This document shows, piece after piece, positions 18,004-27,139 of a stretch of 64,000 nt of DNA. The notes beneath the pieces were generated by a model. The model saw only the letters and a list, made by a program, of their open reading frames with translations, searched no databases and was not told where the DNA came from. The position numbers were made by a program, and so were the translations under genes. How positions within the stretch are numbered: the stretch's first letter is position 1; each line of letters begins with the position of its first letter. The stretch comes from Desulfosporosinus sp. I2 (GTDB lineage: Bacteria; Bacillota; Desulfitobacteriia; Desulfitobacteriales; Desulfitobacteriaceae), in NCBI RefSeq assembly GCF_000960765.1, contig NZ_JYNH01000001.1, forward strand, positions 101,638 to 165,637. Direction: 5' to 3'.

Positions 18004-19083
18004 TCAGTCTCCCATCTCCATCCCAAAAGTACGTGCGGCTAACAGCAAGGGATCGTTTAACGGAACATATTTTATCTGATCAACCGCTTCCTGGAGTGGG
18101 ACTCGTACAATATCCCTGCCTCGTAGGGCGACCATAATGCCAAATTCCTCTTCGAGAGCCGCATCAACCGCAGCTACACCATAGCGAGTAGAGAGCACTC
18201 GATCATACGCATTTGGAGAACCTCCTCGTTGGAGATGACCCAGTACAGTGACACGAGTTTCTAAGCCATAGTGTTCTTCGAGATCATTGCCGAGTTTGGC
18301 ACCGATCCCGCCCAATTTGATGGGGTCGAATCGCCCCGAAACCATACGTTCAACCACCATTTCCCCGCCAAGAGGCTTAGCTCCTTCAGCAACGACAATA
18401 ATGCTAAATTTCTTGCCAAGTTTCGCCCTTTTTTGAATGCATAGGGCCACACGATTAATATTATAAGGTATTTCTGGTATAAGGATGACATCTGCCCCCC
18501 CCGCAACACCAGCATAAAGGGCAATCCATCCAGCGTAACGCCCCATTACTTCAAGGACCATGACTCGATGATGAGATTCCGCAGTAGTATGTAATCGATC
18601 TAAAGCTTCCTGGGCTGTATCGACCGCTGTTTGAAAACCAAAGGTTTGATCAGTGGCCATGAGATCATTATCAATCGTCTTCGGGATTCCGATTACAGAG
18701 AGCCCTTTATTCGCTAACTTAAGTGCAATATTTAAACTTCCATCTCCACCAATGGCTAGTAAGGCATCGACTCCACGCTCTTTTAAATTTCGAATTACAT
18801 CATCAGATCGATCAACCATTTGAGTTAACCCATTAACTTTCGTCTCATACGCAAACGGATTATCTCGGTTTGTCGTCCCCAGTATTGTTCCTCCGCGCGG
18901 TAAAATACCCGAGACATCCTTCAAGGTAAGGGGCATGAAATCTCCCTCAACCGCTCCACGAAAGCCATCAAGGATTCCAAGTACTTCAAGACCATATCCA
19001 GTCGCACTTTTAACAATTGCCCGAATTACAGCATTAAGCCCCGGACAGTCCCCTCCACCTGTGAGCACAGCAATCTTACGCAT
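18004..19083 (-). CDS. pfkA: 6-phosphofructokinase (group III type)
   Basis: A 359-residue phosphofructokinase phosphorylating fructose 6-phosphate. GGGDCPGLNAVIR (9-21) is typical of the long group III enzymes that include PPi-dependent members. The donor-deciding residues are mixed: GGDGS (112-116) has Gly where PPi enzymes have Asp, which favours ATP, while PKTIDND (134-140) has Lys where classical ATP enzymes have Gly. ATP is the likelier donor, but this is inferred. AAGGGG before the ATG. It stands alone with its own terminator, between hisG and hisZ. Confidence 0.93.
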   Translation of the reverse strand: MRKIAVLTGGGDCPGLNAVIRAIVKSATGYGLEVLGILDGFRGAVEGDFMPLTLKDVSGILPRGGTILGTTNRDNPFAYETKVNGLTQMVDRSDDVIRNLKERGVDALLAIGGDGSLNIALKLANKGLSVIGIPKTIDNDLMATDQTFGFQTAVDTAQEALDRLHTTAESHHRVMVLEVMGRYAGWIALYAGVAGGADVILIPEIPYNINRVALCIQKRAKLGKKFSIIVVAEGAKPLGGEMVVERMVSGRFDPIKLGGIGAKLGNDLEEHYGLETRVTVLGHLQRGGSPNAYDRVLSTRYGVAAVDAALEEEFGIMVALRGRDIVRVPLQEAVDQIKYVPLNDPLLLAARTFGMEMGD

Positions 19084-19279
19084 CTTTACACCCCTTAATC
19101 TATAGGTACTTTCGTAACGTTATTATATATTTAAAGGCGGTCAAAGAAAATTTTTCTAAAATCGTTTCCTAATCGCCCCCTACTTTCAGAAGAGACATTA
19201 CCCTTTAAAAACCTGCGATATCCAGATTACCCCTCGATATGTCATAGTTTTCCACAATTATTCTGCCGAATCTAAAAGG

Positions 19280-19302
19280 ATTTTGGGATATGATCCTAAA
19301 AT
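19280..19302. repeat. inverted repeat upstream of methyltransferase gene
   Basis: ATTTTGGGAT (19280-19289) and ATCCTAAAAT (19293-19302) form a 10-bp imperfect palindrome 30 bases before the methyltransferase start. It could be an operator; no controller gene was found next to it. Confidence 0.45.
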
Positions 19303-19333
19303 TATATTAGTTTGATTGGAAGGGGTTATTAAA

Positions 19334-21242
19334 ATGAGTTATTCTTTATCAACGAAAAAAATTCGGCCAACCTCGCCCAATCCTAAAATGGGCGGGTGGA
19401 AAACAACAACTCTTAGAAATATTATTATCAAACATACCTGCAACCTATAATCGCTATATTGAACCATTCTTTGGAGGTGGAGCTCTATTCTTTGGGTTAC
19501 GCCCTCAAAATTCAATCATATCGGATTTTAACCCTGAGCTGATAAATCTATACCGAGTTGTAGCACAGAATGTTCAGGAATTGATTGCCGCTCTTAAGAA
19601 TTTACCGAATGACAAAGAACTATTCCTTAATCTTCGCGCAAAGGATCCAGCGACACTCTCCTCTGTAGAACAGGCCGCACGAACCATATACCTAAATCGA
19701 ACTTGTTTTAATGGACTATATCGCGTGAATAAAAGTGGTCAATTCAACACTCCTTTTGGTAATTATCACAATCCTAAGATATGCGACGAAAATAATTTGA
19801 TGGCTGCTAGTCGTTTACTCCAAACCTCTCAAATAATCTTAAGTGATTATAAAGCTATACTTGAAAACTATGCTCAGCCTGGCGATTTTATTTACTTAGA
19901 TCCGCCTTATATGCCCATATCAAGCACTTCGGATTTTAAACGTTATACAAAAGTACAGTTCTACGAAAAAGATCACATTGATCTTGCCGAAAGGGTTCAC
20001 AACTTACACGAGCTTGGCTGCCACGTCCTGCTTTCAAACTCCAATCACCCTCTTGTTCATGAACTATACAGTAACTATCGTGATAGCATCATCATCCTAC
20101 AAACCAAGCGAAACATCAGTAGCGACGCCTCTAAAAGAATGGGTGAGGACATATTAATTAATATTAAGCCTCGACCGAGGCGTAAACTTTTTATTAATCA
20201 AAGTCCTATTACTTTATCCTCCCAGGTCGAGCATTTCCCCTCTACAAGGTATATGGGTAGTAAGCAAGCTCTACTAAAGCCTATTTGGGAAGCATCTTCC
20301 CAATTTAACGTTAATACTGTCTTAGATTTATTTAGCGGTAGTGGTGTTGTAAGTTATATGTTTAAAGCACAAGGGAAGCAAGTCATCAGTAACGATTATC
20401 TGGCCTTTTGTTCCTTATTCACAAAGTCAATGGTTGAGAATAACTGTGTTACCTTGTCAGAGCAAGATTTAAACTTTTTATGTAATCATGAGACTCCTAA
20501 CCCAGATCGTTTTGTCTCAGATACTTTTAGAGGATTGTATTTCAGTGATGACGATAATTTATTTATTGATAAAATTAGAGCGAACATCAATTATTTGGAA
20601 GATGACTATAAAAAGGCCATTACTATGGCTTCACTCGTCAGATCATGCCTGAAAAAACGAGCCAGGGGTATTTTCACCTACACCGGAAATAACTCAGATG
20701 ACGGTCGACGCGATTTGAGATTGTCGCTGAAGGACCAGTTTTGTGAGGCAGTAGACAAAGTGAACAAGGCAGTATTCAATAACAGGCGGGCAAATATCTC
20801 TCAAAACGTCGATTCAATGGAAATTAACACAACTGCAGATCTAGTATATATTGATCCCCCTTACTTTAGCCCACTTTCTGACAACGATTATACTCGAAGA
20901 TATCATTTTGTCGAAGGACTTGCTCGTAACTGGAAAAATGTTGATCTACAGGCACATACTAAAACAAAAAAATTCAAAAGTTTTCCCACTCCATTTAGTA
21001 AAGAGATAGGAGCCTATAAGGCCTTTGAAACACTATTAAGGCGTCACCAAGCAAGCATCATTATTGTCTCTTATTCTTCAAATTCTCTACCTACTAAAAA
21101 CGATTTATCAGCTTTGCTTTCCAAATATAAACAAAATGTTAAAGTAATCGAAGTAGATTATCGCTATAGTTTCGGTAATCAAGGCCATAAGGTTGATGAT
21201 AACAAAAACAGTGTTCAAGAATATCTATTTATTGGCTACTAA
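19334..21242 (+). CDS. FokI-type fused double-domain DNA adenine methyltransferase (frameshifted)
   Basis: Read with one base removed from the A7 tract at 19355-19361, this gives a protein of about 635 residues with two D12-class adenine-N6 methyltransferase domains in tandem. Domain 1: LKWAGGKQQLL, EPFFGGGALFF (SAM site) and YLDPPYMP. Domain 2: RYMGSKQALL, DLFSGSGVVSYMF and YIDPPYFSP. M.FokI has the same layout and size, each domain methylating one strand of an asymmetric site. The ATG at 19334 follows GGAAGGGG. As written, the first frame stops after about 37 codons, and the domain 1 frame has no ATG/GTG/TTG before the SAM motif. No restriction endonuclease gene is adjacent. The gene sits between hisG and hisZ, which suggests acquisition by transfer. 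Confidence 0.85.
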
Positions 21243-21410
21243 ACTCTTCATCTCAAAGACATAGGAAACCCCTAAAACACTTGCGAAAAGGTCTATATAT
21301 TGATTGTATAGAGGAGCAATACCTTTTAAACGGATGATTTTTGTCATCCGTTTTATCAGTTGCTGATGTTCTTGCCTGTTAGCCTGTGGCATTTTTTCAA
21401 CCTGAATCAT
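21225..21410 (-). CDS. possible small protein downstream of hisZ (61 aa)
   Basis: Not recognised. It starts with an ATG behind AAGGAG at ideal spacing, 15 bases after hisZ. It has 61 residues rich in Lys and Gln and overlaps the 3' end of the convergent methyltransferase gene and its terminator hairpin. It may be a true small gene, or the cut-off start of a former hisZ-distal gene disrupted when the methyltransferase block arrived. Confidence 0.4.
   Translation of the reverse strand: MIQVEKMPQANRQEHQQLIKRMTKIIRLKGIAPLYNQYIDLFASVLGVSYVFEMKSLVANK
21328..21354 (+). terminator. intrinsic terminator after methyltransferase gene
   Basis: AAACGGATGA/TCATCCGTTT stem of 10 bp with a short T tail, 86 bases past the methyltransferase stop codon on the plus strand. 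Confidence 0.65.
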
Positions 21411-21425
21411 ATGCCACTCCTTCCT

Positions 21426-22577
21426 CTACTCAACGCACAAAATCTCTTTAATATTCTTCTGCCGTGCCACCAACTGGGCCGCTTCATTCTCCATAGTTTC
21501 GAGTGCCATTTCAACCCGTTTCCCCTTAGCCCTTAGGACTTGGCACTGTCGAATAATCTGCCCTGCATCGGATCCATAGACCAAGATATCCGCTCCCTCC
21601 ACAGTTGGAAGCGGGAATTGTTCTAACAAATTCCCCAGGTGGATAGCGAAACCAGTCGCTGGTTGTGGAACCCCAAAATCAGCATATAATGCATCATAAC
21701 GTCCACCCTCAACTACCGGAAAGCCCATTCCTGGAACATACCCTTCAAAAACAGCCCCAGTATAATATGAAAAGCCGCGGAGTATTCCTAAATCTAACGA
21801 AACATTTGCTTGGATTCCAAAGTCGTTTAAATACCGATAAATTCGTCTCAAGCTTTCAACTGCCTCGCGAATCGCTGGTCTCTCACTCCAGCCAAGAACT
21901 TCATCGAGAATTTCTTCTCCCCCATGTAAATGGGGTAAATGAAGTAAAAGCTCCTGAACCCGCCCGGGTAACCCACTTTGCCTGACTAAACTTTCTACGC
22001 CCACCATGTCTTTACGTGCTAACGCTTCTTCCAAGTTAGCTTGAATCCCCTCATCGACCCCTGCCTCCAACATCAACCCGGAGAAAATTCCCATATGTCC
22101 CAGGTTAAACTGATAGTTTTTTAAGCCCAAACCCGCAATCGCTTCGACTGCGAGAGCAATCACTTCCGCATCCGCCAATTCCTGGTCTGAACCCACGAGT
22201 TCTACTCCTACTTGACGGAACTCTCTATGTCTAACAGTGGTGTTACGATACACATCAGCACCATAACACAAACGCAGAGGGAATTCCGCACCTCGCATGC
22301 GTGTACTAACGAGACGGGCAATGGGTATGGTCAGTTCAGGACGCATAGCCAGAATATGTCCATTGCGATCAAAGAATTTGTATAAAGAATCGTCTTGCTC
22401 AACGTCCGGTTGGACGCAAGCGGAAAACTCTAGCGTTGGAGTCAACACCTTTTGATATGACCACTGCCGAAAAAGCGTTAGAATCTGTGTTTCTAATCGC
22501 TCCTGAACCGCTACTTCCTCAGGTAGTAAATCGCGCATGCCCATTGGGATACGTAGGCCTAAATTTGTCCTTAACAT
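21426..22577 (-). CDS. hisZ: ATP phosphoribosyltransferase regulatory subunit
   Basis: A 383-residue paralogue of the histidyl-tRNA synthetase catalytic core without tRNA-binding parts. GMRDLLPEE near the start, YRNTTVRHREFRQVGVELVG as motif 2 and a degenerate C-terminal domain are typical of HisZ. It binds short-form HisG and makes it active and histidine-sensitive. AAGGAG before the ATG; 30 bases after the yerC gene, so the two likely form one transcript. Unusually, hisG follows only after 4.6 kb of unrelated genes. Confidence 0.93.
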   Translation of the reverse strand: MLRTNLGLRIPMGMRDLLPEEVAVQERLETQILTLFRQWSYQKVLTPTLEFSACVQPDVEQDDSLYKFFDRNGHILAMRPELTIPIARLVSTRMRGAEFPLRLCYGADVYRNTTVRHREFRQVGVELVGSDQELADAEVIALAVEAIAGLGLKNYQFNLGHMGIFSGLMLEAGVDEGIQANLEEALARKDMVGVESLVRQSGLPGRVQELLLHLPHLHGGEEILDEVLGWSERPAIREAVESLRRIYRYLNDFGIQANVSLDLGILRGFSYYTGAVFEGYVPGMGFPVVEGGRYDALYADFGVPQPATGFAIHLGNLLEQFPLPTVEGADILVYGSDAGQIIRQCQVLRAKGKRVEMALETMENEAAQLVARQKNIKEILCVE

Positions 22578-22607
22578 GATGTTTCTCCTTCACTTATGTC
22601 AATTTTC

Positions 22608-22910
22608 TTAATCATTTTGCTCTAGTAAACGCCGCAATATCATTTGGTAACCATCCGCTCCGAAATTCAAACAACGCTTTACCCGACTGATTGTCGCTGT
22701 ACTAACCCCAGTCGCTTCCCCTATCGCAGTATAGGTCTCATTTTTCTGCAACATTTTAGCAACTTCTAAACGCTGTGCTAAAGCCTTAATTTCTGCAATC
22801 GTCGCTATGTCTTCAAAAAACCGATAACATTCTTCTTTGCTTTTTAACAAGAGAACCGCTTCGAACAAAGCATCCGTTAACGGGTTTTGCAAACGTTCAT
22901 CGCTCGACAT
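22608..22910 (-). CDS. yerC: TrpR-related YerC/YecD family DNA-binding protein
   Basis: A 100-residue protein with the TrpR-like helix-turn-helix AIGEATGVSTATISRVKRCL, the size and layout of the YerC/YecD family. In Clostridia and Bacilli it is often next to hisZ. AAGGAGG before the ATG. It is likely the first gene of a yerC-hisZ unit and may repress it, although direct evidence for its ligand is not in the sequence. Confidence 0.85.
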   Translation of the reverse strand: MSSDERLQNPLTDALFEAVLLLKSKEECYRFFEDIATIAEIKALAQRLEVAKMLQKNETYTAIGEATGVSTATISRVKRCLNFGADGYQMILRRLLEQND

Positions 22911-23001
22911 AGGTTTACCCTCCTTGAATAATTATGCTGTCTCCCTTTAATCTATTAAAGCACTGCTCTATTGTCAAGCTTTTTATGTTTAATTTTTCCG
23001 C

Positions 23002-23030
23002 TTGCCTACCTCTTCACTCTGTGCTACAAT
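23002..23030 (+). promoter_or_regulatory. sigma-A promoter of metNIQ
   Basis: TTGCCT at 23002-23007, a 17-base spacer and TACAAT at 23025-23030, about 45 bases before the SAM riboswitch. Confidence 0.8.
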
Positions 23031-23076
23031 ACGATACATTAGCAGCAAGACATAAACACACTAAAATTTCATACAA

Positions 23077-23175
23077 CTCTTATTCAGAGTAGGTGGAGGG
23101 ACTGGCCCGATGAAACCCGGCAACCGGCATTAATGCACGGTGCTAACTCCTGCAGAGAAATCTGGGAGATAAGAG
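23077..23175 (+). promoter_or_regulatory. SAM-I (S-box) riboswitch
   Basis: P1 arms CTCTTAT and ATAAGAG enclose the consensus AGGTGGAGGGACTGGCCC, GATGAAACCCGGCAACC and GGTGCTAACTCC..GCAGA. SAM binding should favour the terminator that follows, shutting off methionine import when SAM is plentiful. Confidence 0.97.
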
Positions 23176-23189
23176 GAAAACCGAATCGT

Positions 23190-23220
23190 ACTCCGCGGGT
23201 TTTCTTCGCGGAGTTTTTTG
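23190..23220 (+). terminator. SAM riboswitch terminator
   Basis: ACTCCGCG/CGCGGAGT stem followed by TTTTTTG, between the aptamer and metN: the off-state of the riboswitch. Confidence 0.93.
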
Positions 23221-23262
23221 TTGTGTTTAATGTTGTAATCTCTTATTGAAGGAGGTACGCCC

Positions 23263-24288
23263 TTGATTCAGATCCAAAACCTAGTAAAAACATACTCCTC
23301 CCGTCAAGGGAACGTTATCGCTATCGATGATGTTTCTCTGTGTATACCAAAAGATGCCATCTACGGCATTATTGGCTTAAGTGGTGCCGGAAAAAGCACC
23401 TTGGTACGATGTTTGAACCTTCTTGAAAAACCGACAAGCGGTCAAATCATCATTGCGGGGCAAGATCTTACCAAACTTTCTGGCAAGGCACTTCGTCAGG
23501 CTCGCCAGAAAATCGGAATGATTTTTCAACATTTTTATCTTCTTCAATCTCGAACCGTGACAGAGAACATTGCTTTCCCCTTAGAAATTGCGGGGCTTTC
23601 TAAGCAGGAAATCTCAATGCGGGTTGATGAGTTGCTCCATCTTGTCGGCCTTGAGGACAAAGCCCATGCCTATCCCTCTCAATTAAGTGGTGGTCAGAAA
23701 CAACGAGTTGGCATTGCGCGCGCGCTTGCCACCAAGCCGCAAGTCCTCTTATGTGATGAGGCCACCTCTGCGCTTGATCCTCAAACCACCCTTTCTATTC
23801 TAAACCTCTTGCGTGATATTAACCAAAAACTTGGCCTGACGATTATCATCATCACGCATGAGATGAAGGTCGTCAAAGAAATTTGCACGGATGTAGCCGT
23901 TCTGCACGAAGCTCAGATTGTCGAAAACGGCCCTGTCGAATCCGTGTTCATTCACCCCCAGTCAGAGATCGCTCGACAATTTATCTCGTCTGTTTTCTCG
24001 CATGAACTCCCGACAGACCTTCTGAAAGAAATTGCGACTCATCAAAATTCTGAAGTTGTACGCATTCAATTCTTAGGTTCACGAGCATCCGATCCTATCA
24101 TTACTGATTTACTGCGAACCTGCAACGTTCGTGCAAATATCCTCTATGGAAATATTGATCACATAAGATCAACCCTGTTTGGCACCCTTACTTTAGAACT
24201 TCAAGGAAATTCTGAACAGTTGCGACAGGCTCATGACTATTTGGCGTCCCGCGAATTAAATGTGGAGGTGATTCAACGTGCCCTTTGA
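23263..24288 (+). CDS. metN: methionine ABC importer ATP-binding protein
   Basis: A 341-residue ATPase of the MetNIQ importer. Walker A GLSGAGKST, Q-loop MIFQHF, signature LSGGQKQRVGIARAL and Walker B VLLCDEATSALD are intact. Residues about 260-341 form the NIL/ACT domain, where methionine binding inhibits transport. TTG start behind GAAGGAGGT. Its end overlaps metI by 11 bases. Controlled by the SAM-I riboswitch just upstream, which supports methionine as substrate. Confidence 0.96.
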   Translation: MIQIQNLVKTYSSRQGNVIAIDDVSLCIPKDAIYGIIGLSGAGKSTLVRCLNLLEKPTSGQIIIAGQDLTKLSGKALRQARQKIGMIFQHFYLLQSRTVTENIAFPLEIAGLSKQEISMRVDELLHLVGLEDKAHAYPSQLSGGQKQRVGIARALATKPQVLLCDEATSALDPQTTLSILNLLRDINQKLGLTIIIITHEMKVVKEICTDVAVLHEAQIVENGPVESVFIHPQSEIARQFISSVFSHELPTDLLKEIATHQNSEVVRIQFLGSRASDPIITDLLRTCNVRANILYGNIDHIRSTLFGTLTLELQGNSEQLRQAHDYLASRELNVEVIQRAL

Positions 24289-24964
24289 GCCATCCCTACT
24301 TTTCCAAGCCTCCTTTTGGAGTGATATAGCCCAACTTATCACTCCCGCCGTCGGTGAGACCCTCTACATGGTGGTTGTTTCCACAATCCTCGCCTACCTC
24401 TTAGGACTTCCCTTGGGCATCATTTTGGTTGTAACTTCGCCGGGACATATTTCCCCTAACCCTTGGGTAGAACGAATTTTAGGAACCCTGATCAATATCT
24501 TGCGTTCCGCCCCGTTTATCATCCTGTTAGTAGCCTTCATACCGTTCACTCGATCACTTGTCGGCACGTCCATTGGCACAACCGCGGCTATTGTCCCTCT
24601 TGTCATCTCCGCTGCTCCTTTTGTGGCGAGAGTAGTGGAAAGTTCCCTTAAAGAAGTTCCTTATGGTGTGATCGAAGCGGCTTTATCTATGGGAGCCTCC
24701 CCTCTCCAAATCATACAAAAGGTTCTTCTCCCCGAAGCCAAAGCTTCTCTTATCTTAGGCGTCACCATCACGACGATTAGCATTATTGGCTACACTGCCA
24801 TGGCTGGTGCCGTAGGCGGGGGTGGGTTAGGGGACCTCGCCATTCAATACGGTTACAACCGTTTCCGGACCGACATCATGATCTTAACTGTCATCGTTCT
24901 GATCGTAATTGTACAAGGACTACAATCCCTAGGAACCACACTTGCTCGTAAGCTATCTCATTAA
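24278..24964 (+). CDS. metI: methionine ABC importer permease
   Basis: A 228-residue inner-membrane permease with about five helices. The EAA-type loop (EAALSMGASPLQIIQKVLLP) that docks on MetN is clear. GTG start after GGAGGTGA inside the end of metN, so translation is coupled. Confidence 0.95.
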   Translation: MPFEPSLLFQASFWSDIAQLITPAVGETLYMVVVSTILAYLLGLPLGIILVVTSPGHISPNPWVERILGTLINILRSAPFIILLVAFIPFTRSLVGTSIGTTAAIVPLVISAAPFVARVVESSLKEVPYGVIEAALSMGASPLQIIQKVLLPEAKASLILGVTITTISIIGYTAMAGAVGGGGLGDLAIQYGYNRFRTDIMILTVIVLIVIVQGLQSLGTTLARKLSH

Positions 24965-24991
24965 CAAAACAACAAATTGGAGGAAAAAATC

Positions 24992-25840
24992 ATGTTAAAA
25001 ATTAGGCATCGTTACTCTGCTCTATTGCTTGTAATCTTAACTTCTCTTTCCCTAGTACTCTCCGGTTGTGGCACTACAGCCGATGCTCCTAAAACTGGAT
25101 CCAACACCCCTTCTAACACCGTGCTAAAAGTTGGAGCCACCCCAATTCCCCATAGTGAAATCCTAGAATTCATCAAACCTGAATTGGCTAAAGAAGGGAT
25201 TGACCTAAAAATCGTTAGCTATACCGATTACGTCCGTCCCAACTTAGACTTGGACACCGGAGATATTGATGCTAATTTCTTCCAGCACACCCCTTACCTA
25301 GATTCCTTTAACAAAGATCACAACTTAAGTCTTGTCTCGCTCACCAACGTTCACATCGAGCCGATGGGAATCTACTCTAAGAAGATTACAAAACTCGACG
25401 ACTTGAAAAATGGAGATACCTTAGCCATTCCCAACGATCCATCGAACAGCGGTCGTGCCTTAGCCTTATTAGCCAAAGCCGGTCTCATCGGGTTGAAAGA
25501 CGGAGTAGGGATCAAAGGAACGGTTCAAGACATCGTGAGTAACTCAAAATCACTTAAAATCATCACCATCGATGCCCCCCAACTTCCCCGAGTACTCCAA
25601 GACCCCAAAGTTGCGGGTGCAGTGATCAACACAAACTATGCTCTAGAAGGTGGACTTAATCCAACTAAGGACTCCCTTTTTACAGAAGATAAAAACTCTC
25701 CATATGCCAATATTTTAGTCGTTAAAGACAGTCGGAAAAACGATCCTGCTTTGCAGAAGCTCGCGAAAGCCCTAACATCTCCTGGTGTTAAAAAGTTTAT
25801 TGAAGACAACTATAAAGGTTCAATTGTTCCCGCATTCTAA
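24992..25840 (+). CDS. metQ: methionine-binding lipoprotein
   Basis: A 282-residue NlpA/MetQ-family lipoprotein. A lipobox LSGC follows a hydrophobic signal, so it is anchored outside the cell by the Cys. The body has KVGATPIPHSEIL and YTDYVRPN, typical of MetQ. The ATG at 24992 sits eight bases after GGAGG; an in-frame codon at 24977 lacks this. Last gene of metNIQ. Confidence 0.95.
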   Translation: MLKIRHRYSALLLVILTSLSLVLSGCGTTADAPKTGSNTPSNTVLKVGATPIPHSEILEFIKPELAKEGIDLKIVSYTDYVRPNLDLDTGDIDANFFQHTPYLDSFNKDHNLSLVSLTNVHIEPMGIYSKKITKLDDLKNGDTLAIPNDPSNSGRALALLAKAGLIGLKDGVGIKGTVQDIVSNSKSLKIITIDAPQLPRVLQDPKVAGAVINTNYALEGGLNPTKDSLFTEDKNSPYANILVVKDSRKNDPALQKLAKALTSPGVKKFIEDNYKGSIVPAF

Positions 25841-25893
25841 AATGGCGTTGAGTGCTGCCTTTGTTCTAAAATGCTTTATGAGAAATTAAAAGG

Positions 25894-25934
25894 AAGCCGG
25901 ATTTACCACATAGTTAGTAAATCCGGCTTTCTGC
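25894..25934 (+). terminator. intrinsic terminator after metNIQ
   Basis: Perfect 13-bp stem AAGCCGGATTTAC with its complement, loop of 10, ending in TTTCTG, about 55 bases past metQ. Confidence 0.85.
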
Positions 25935-26080
25935 GTATCCAATCAAATAAGAATTTAATTGACTTCCAAAATATAAGTGCTATGATTAATAAAAAGGGTT
26001 CTATTGACTGCATTTCATAATCTAATATATATATCAAGAATCCACTAATTTATACTATATTGTTTAAAGGTTGTGTTTGG

Positions 26081-26719
26081 ATGTCGGATGATAAAATAGT
26101 TAAGAAACTTAGTCAAACTGAAGCAAATTCTTCAGAGGCTTCAGGTGAAGGCTTTTTAGGACCTGTTGAAATGATTATTGGGGGTACTAGAGGTCCTTTG
26201 TTTTCTAAGTTCAGTGATAATAAAGGCATACCTGATATAGAGTTAATGGCATCACAAATTGTCAAATTAGGCACAAGTAACTCCACTGGGCCGATTATTG
26301 GCGTGAACGATCAAGCCTTCGAGGTTGCAACCATTCAAAACTGGGTAAAACGTGGCATTATTGAAAGTCCAGACGGTAAGAAGTATCCACCAAAACAAGT
26401 GGCTAGAATACTAATGACTCACGACCTTAAGGTTTTATTTGAATTAAAAGAGGCTAAAGAAATTATTGATTTAGGGGAGTCTATATCGGATTTCACATTA
26501 GTTGAATTATATGAATACCATTTATCTCTATTTAGTGAAATTGAAAAACTAACCCCAAGTCTAAATGTTCTTAACAGTAGAGCATTAGAAATAATAAGAG
26601 AAAAAAGGAATCCTTCGAAAGATGATATTAGAGCATCAACCTTTATGACATTTTTAACGATATCTAAGTGGGCAAGTTTTACAAGGGCACTTATTTTAAA
26701 GTGGGTTGAAACCCCTTAA
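26081..26719 (+). CDS. DUF1836-like helix-turn-helix protein
   Basis: A 212-residue soluble protein. The central stretch IPDIELMASQIVKL, then VATIQNWVKRGIIESPDGKKY (residues about 83-103, a MerR-like DNA-recognition helix pair), then an all-helical half resembles DUF1836 proteins. The usual length is nearer 160-200, so it is slightly long; the N-terminal 25 residues are polar and rich in Ser and Glu. A DNA-binding role is likely but unproven. AAAGG lies ten bases before the ATG. A small gene follows 19 bases later. Confidence 0.6.
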   Translation: MSDDKIVKKLSQTEANSSEASGEGFLGPVEMIIGGTRGPLFSKFSDNKGIPDIELMASQIVKLGTSNSTGPIIGVNDQAFEVATIQNWVKRGIIESPDGKKYPPKQVARILMTHDLKVLFELKEAKEIIDLGESISDFTLVELYEYHLSLFSEIEKLTPSLNVLNSRALEIIREKRNPSKDDIRASTFMTFLTISKWASFTRALILKWVETP

Positions 26720-26738
26720 CGGATAGGAGGATCTTTCA

Positions 26739-26969
26739 ATGGCGAAAACTATTAAGCAATCTCTCATCGAAACCTACCCAAAAAACAATTTAAACATAAA
26801 CAGAGATGAAACTTTACAAACTAGTGCTGATACTAATGTTGTGTTCATGAGGCACCAGTACCGGGTAAAGAGAATGTGCACAAAGACTGATGATGATTTA
26901 AAAGCCATAATGGTGGCTCACTTGGAAACACGAGCTCGAGAGCAAGAAAGCACCTATACTAGAAAGTAA
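26739..26969 (+). CDS. small hypothetical protein (76 aa)
   Basis: Not recognised. A 76-residue, charged protein with a strong AGGAGG before the ATG, 19 bases after the DUF1836-like gene, so likely the same transcript. The frame continues past its TAA for another 23 codons, reading a Pro/Ala/Val-rich tail (TPVAPVAIVAPILAPVS) before a second TAA. That tail looks protein-like but has no start codon. Confidence 0.6.
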   Translation: MAKTIKQSLIETYPKNNLNINRDETLQTSADTNVVFMRHQYRVKRMCTKTDDDLKAIMVAHLETRAREQESTYTRK

Positions 26970-27007
26970 AACTATTCAACCCCAGTAGCACCTGTAGCAA
27001 TAGTAGC

Positions 27008-27069
27008 GCCTATTTTAGCTCCGGTATCGATTAAAAATTAAATCCAAATAATAGGTACCTAAAATAGGC
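27008..27069. repeat. inverted repeat upstream of glycosyltransferase-like gene
   Basis: GCCTATTTTAG (27008-27018) and CTAAAATAGGC (27059-27069), 11 bp perfect with a 40-base loop, 70 bases before the next gene. No T tract. Role unknown. Confidence 0.5.
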
Positions 27070-27139
27070 CCCACCTTTAAAAAGGCTGAGGACTATTTTG
27101 CTTTATTTATATTGATTTTGTATTGAAAGGAGTCATTTA

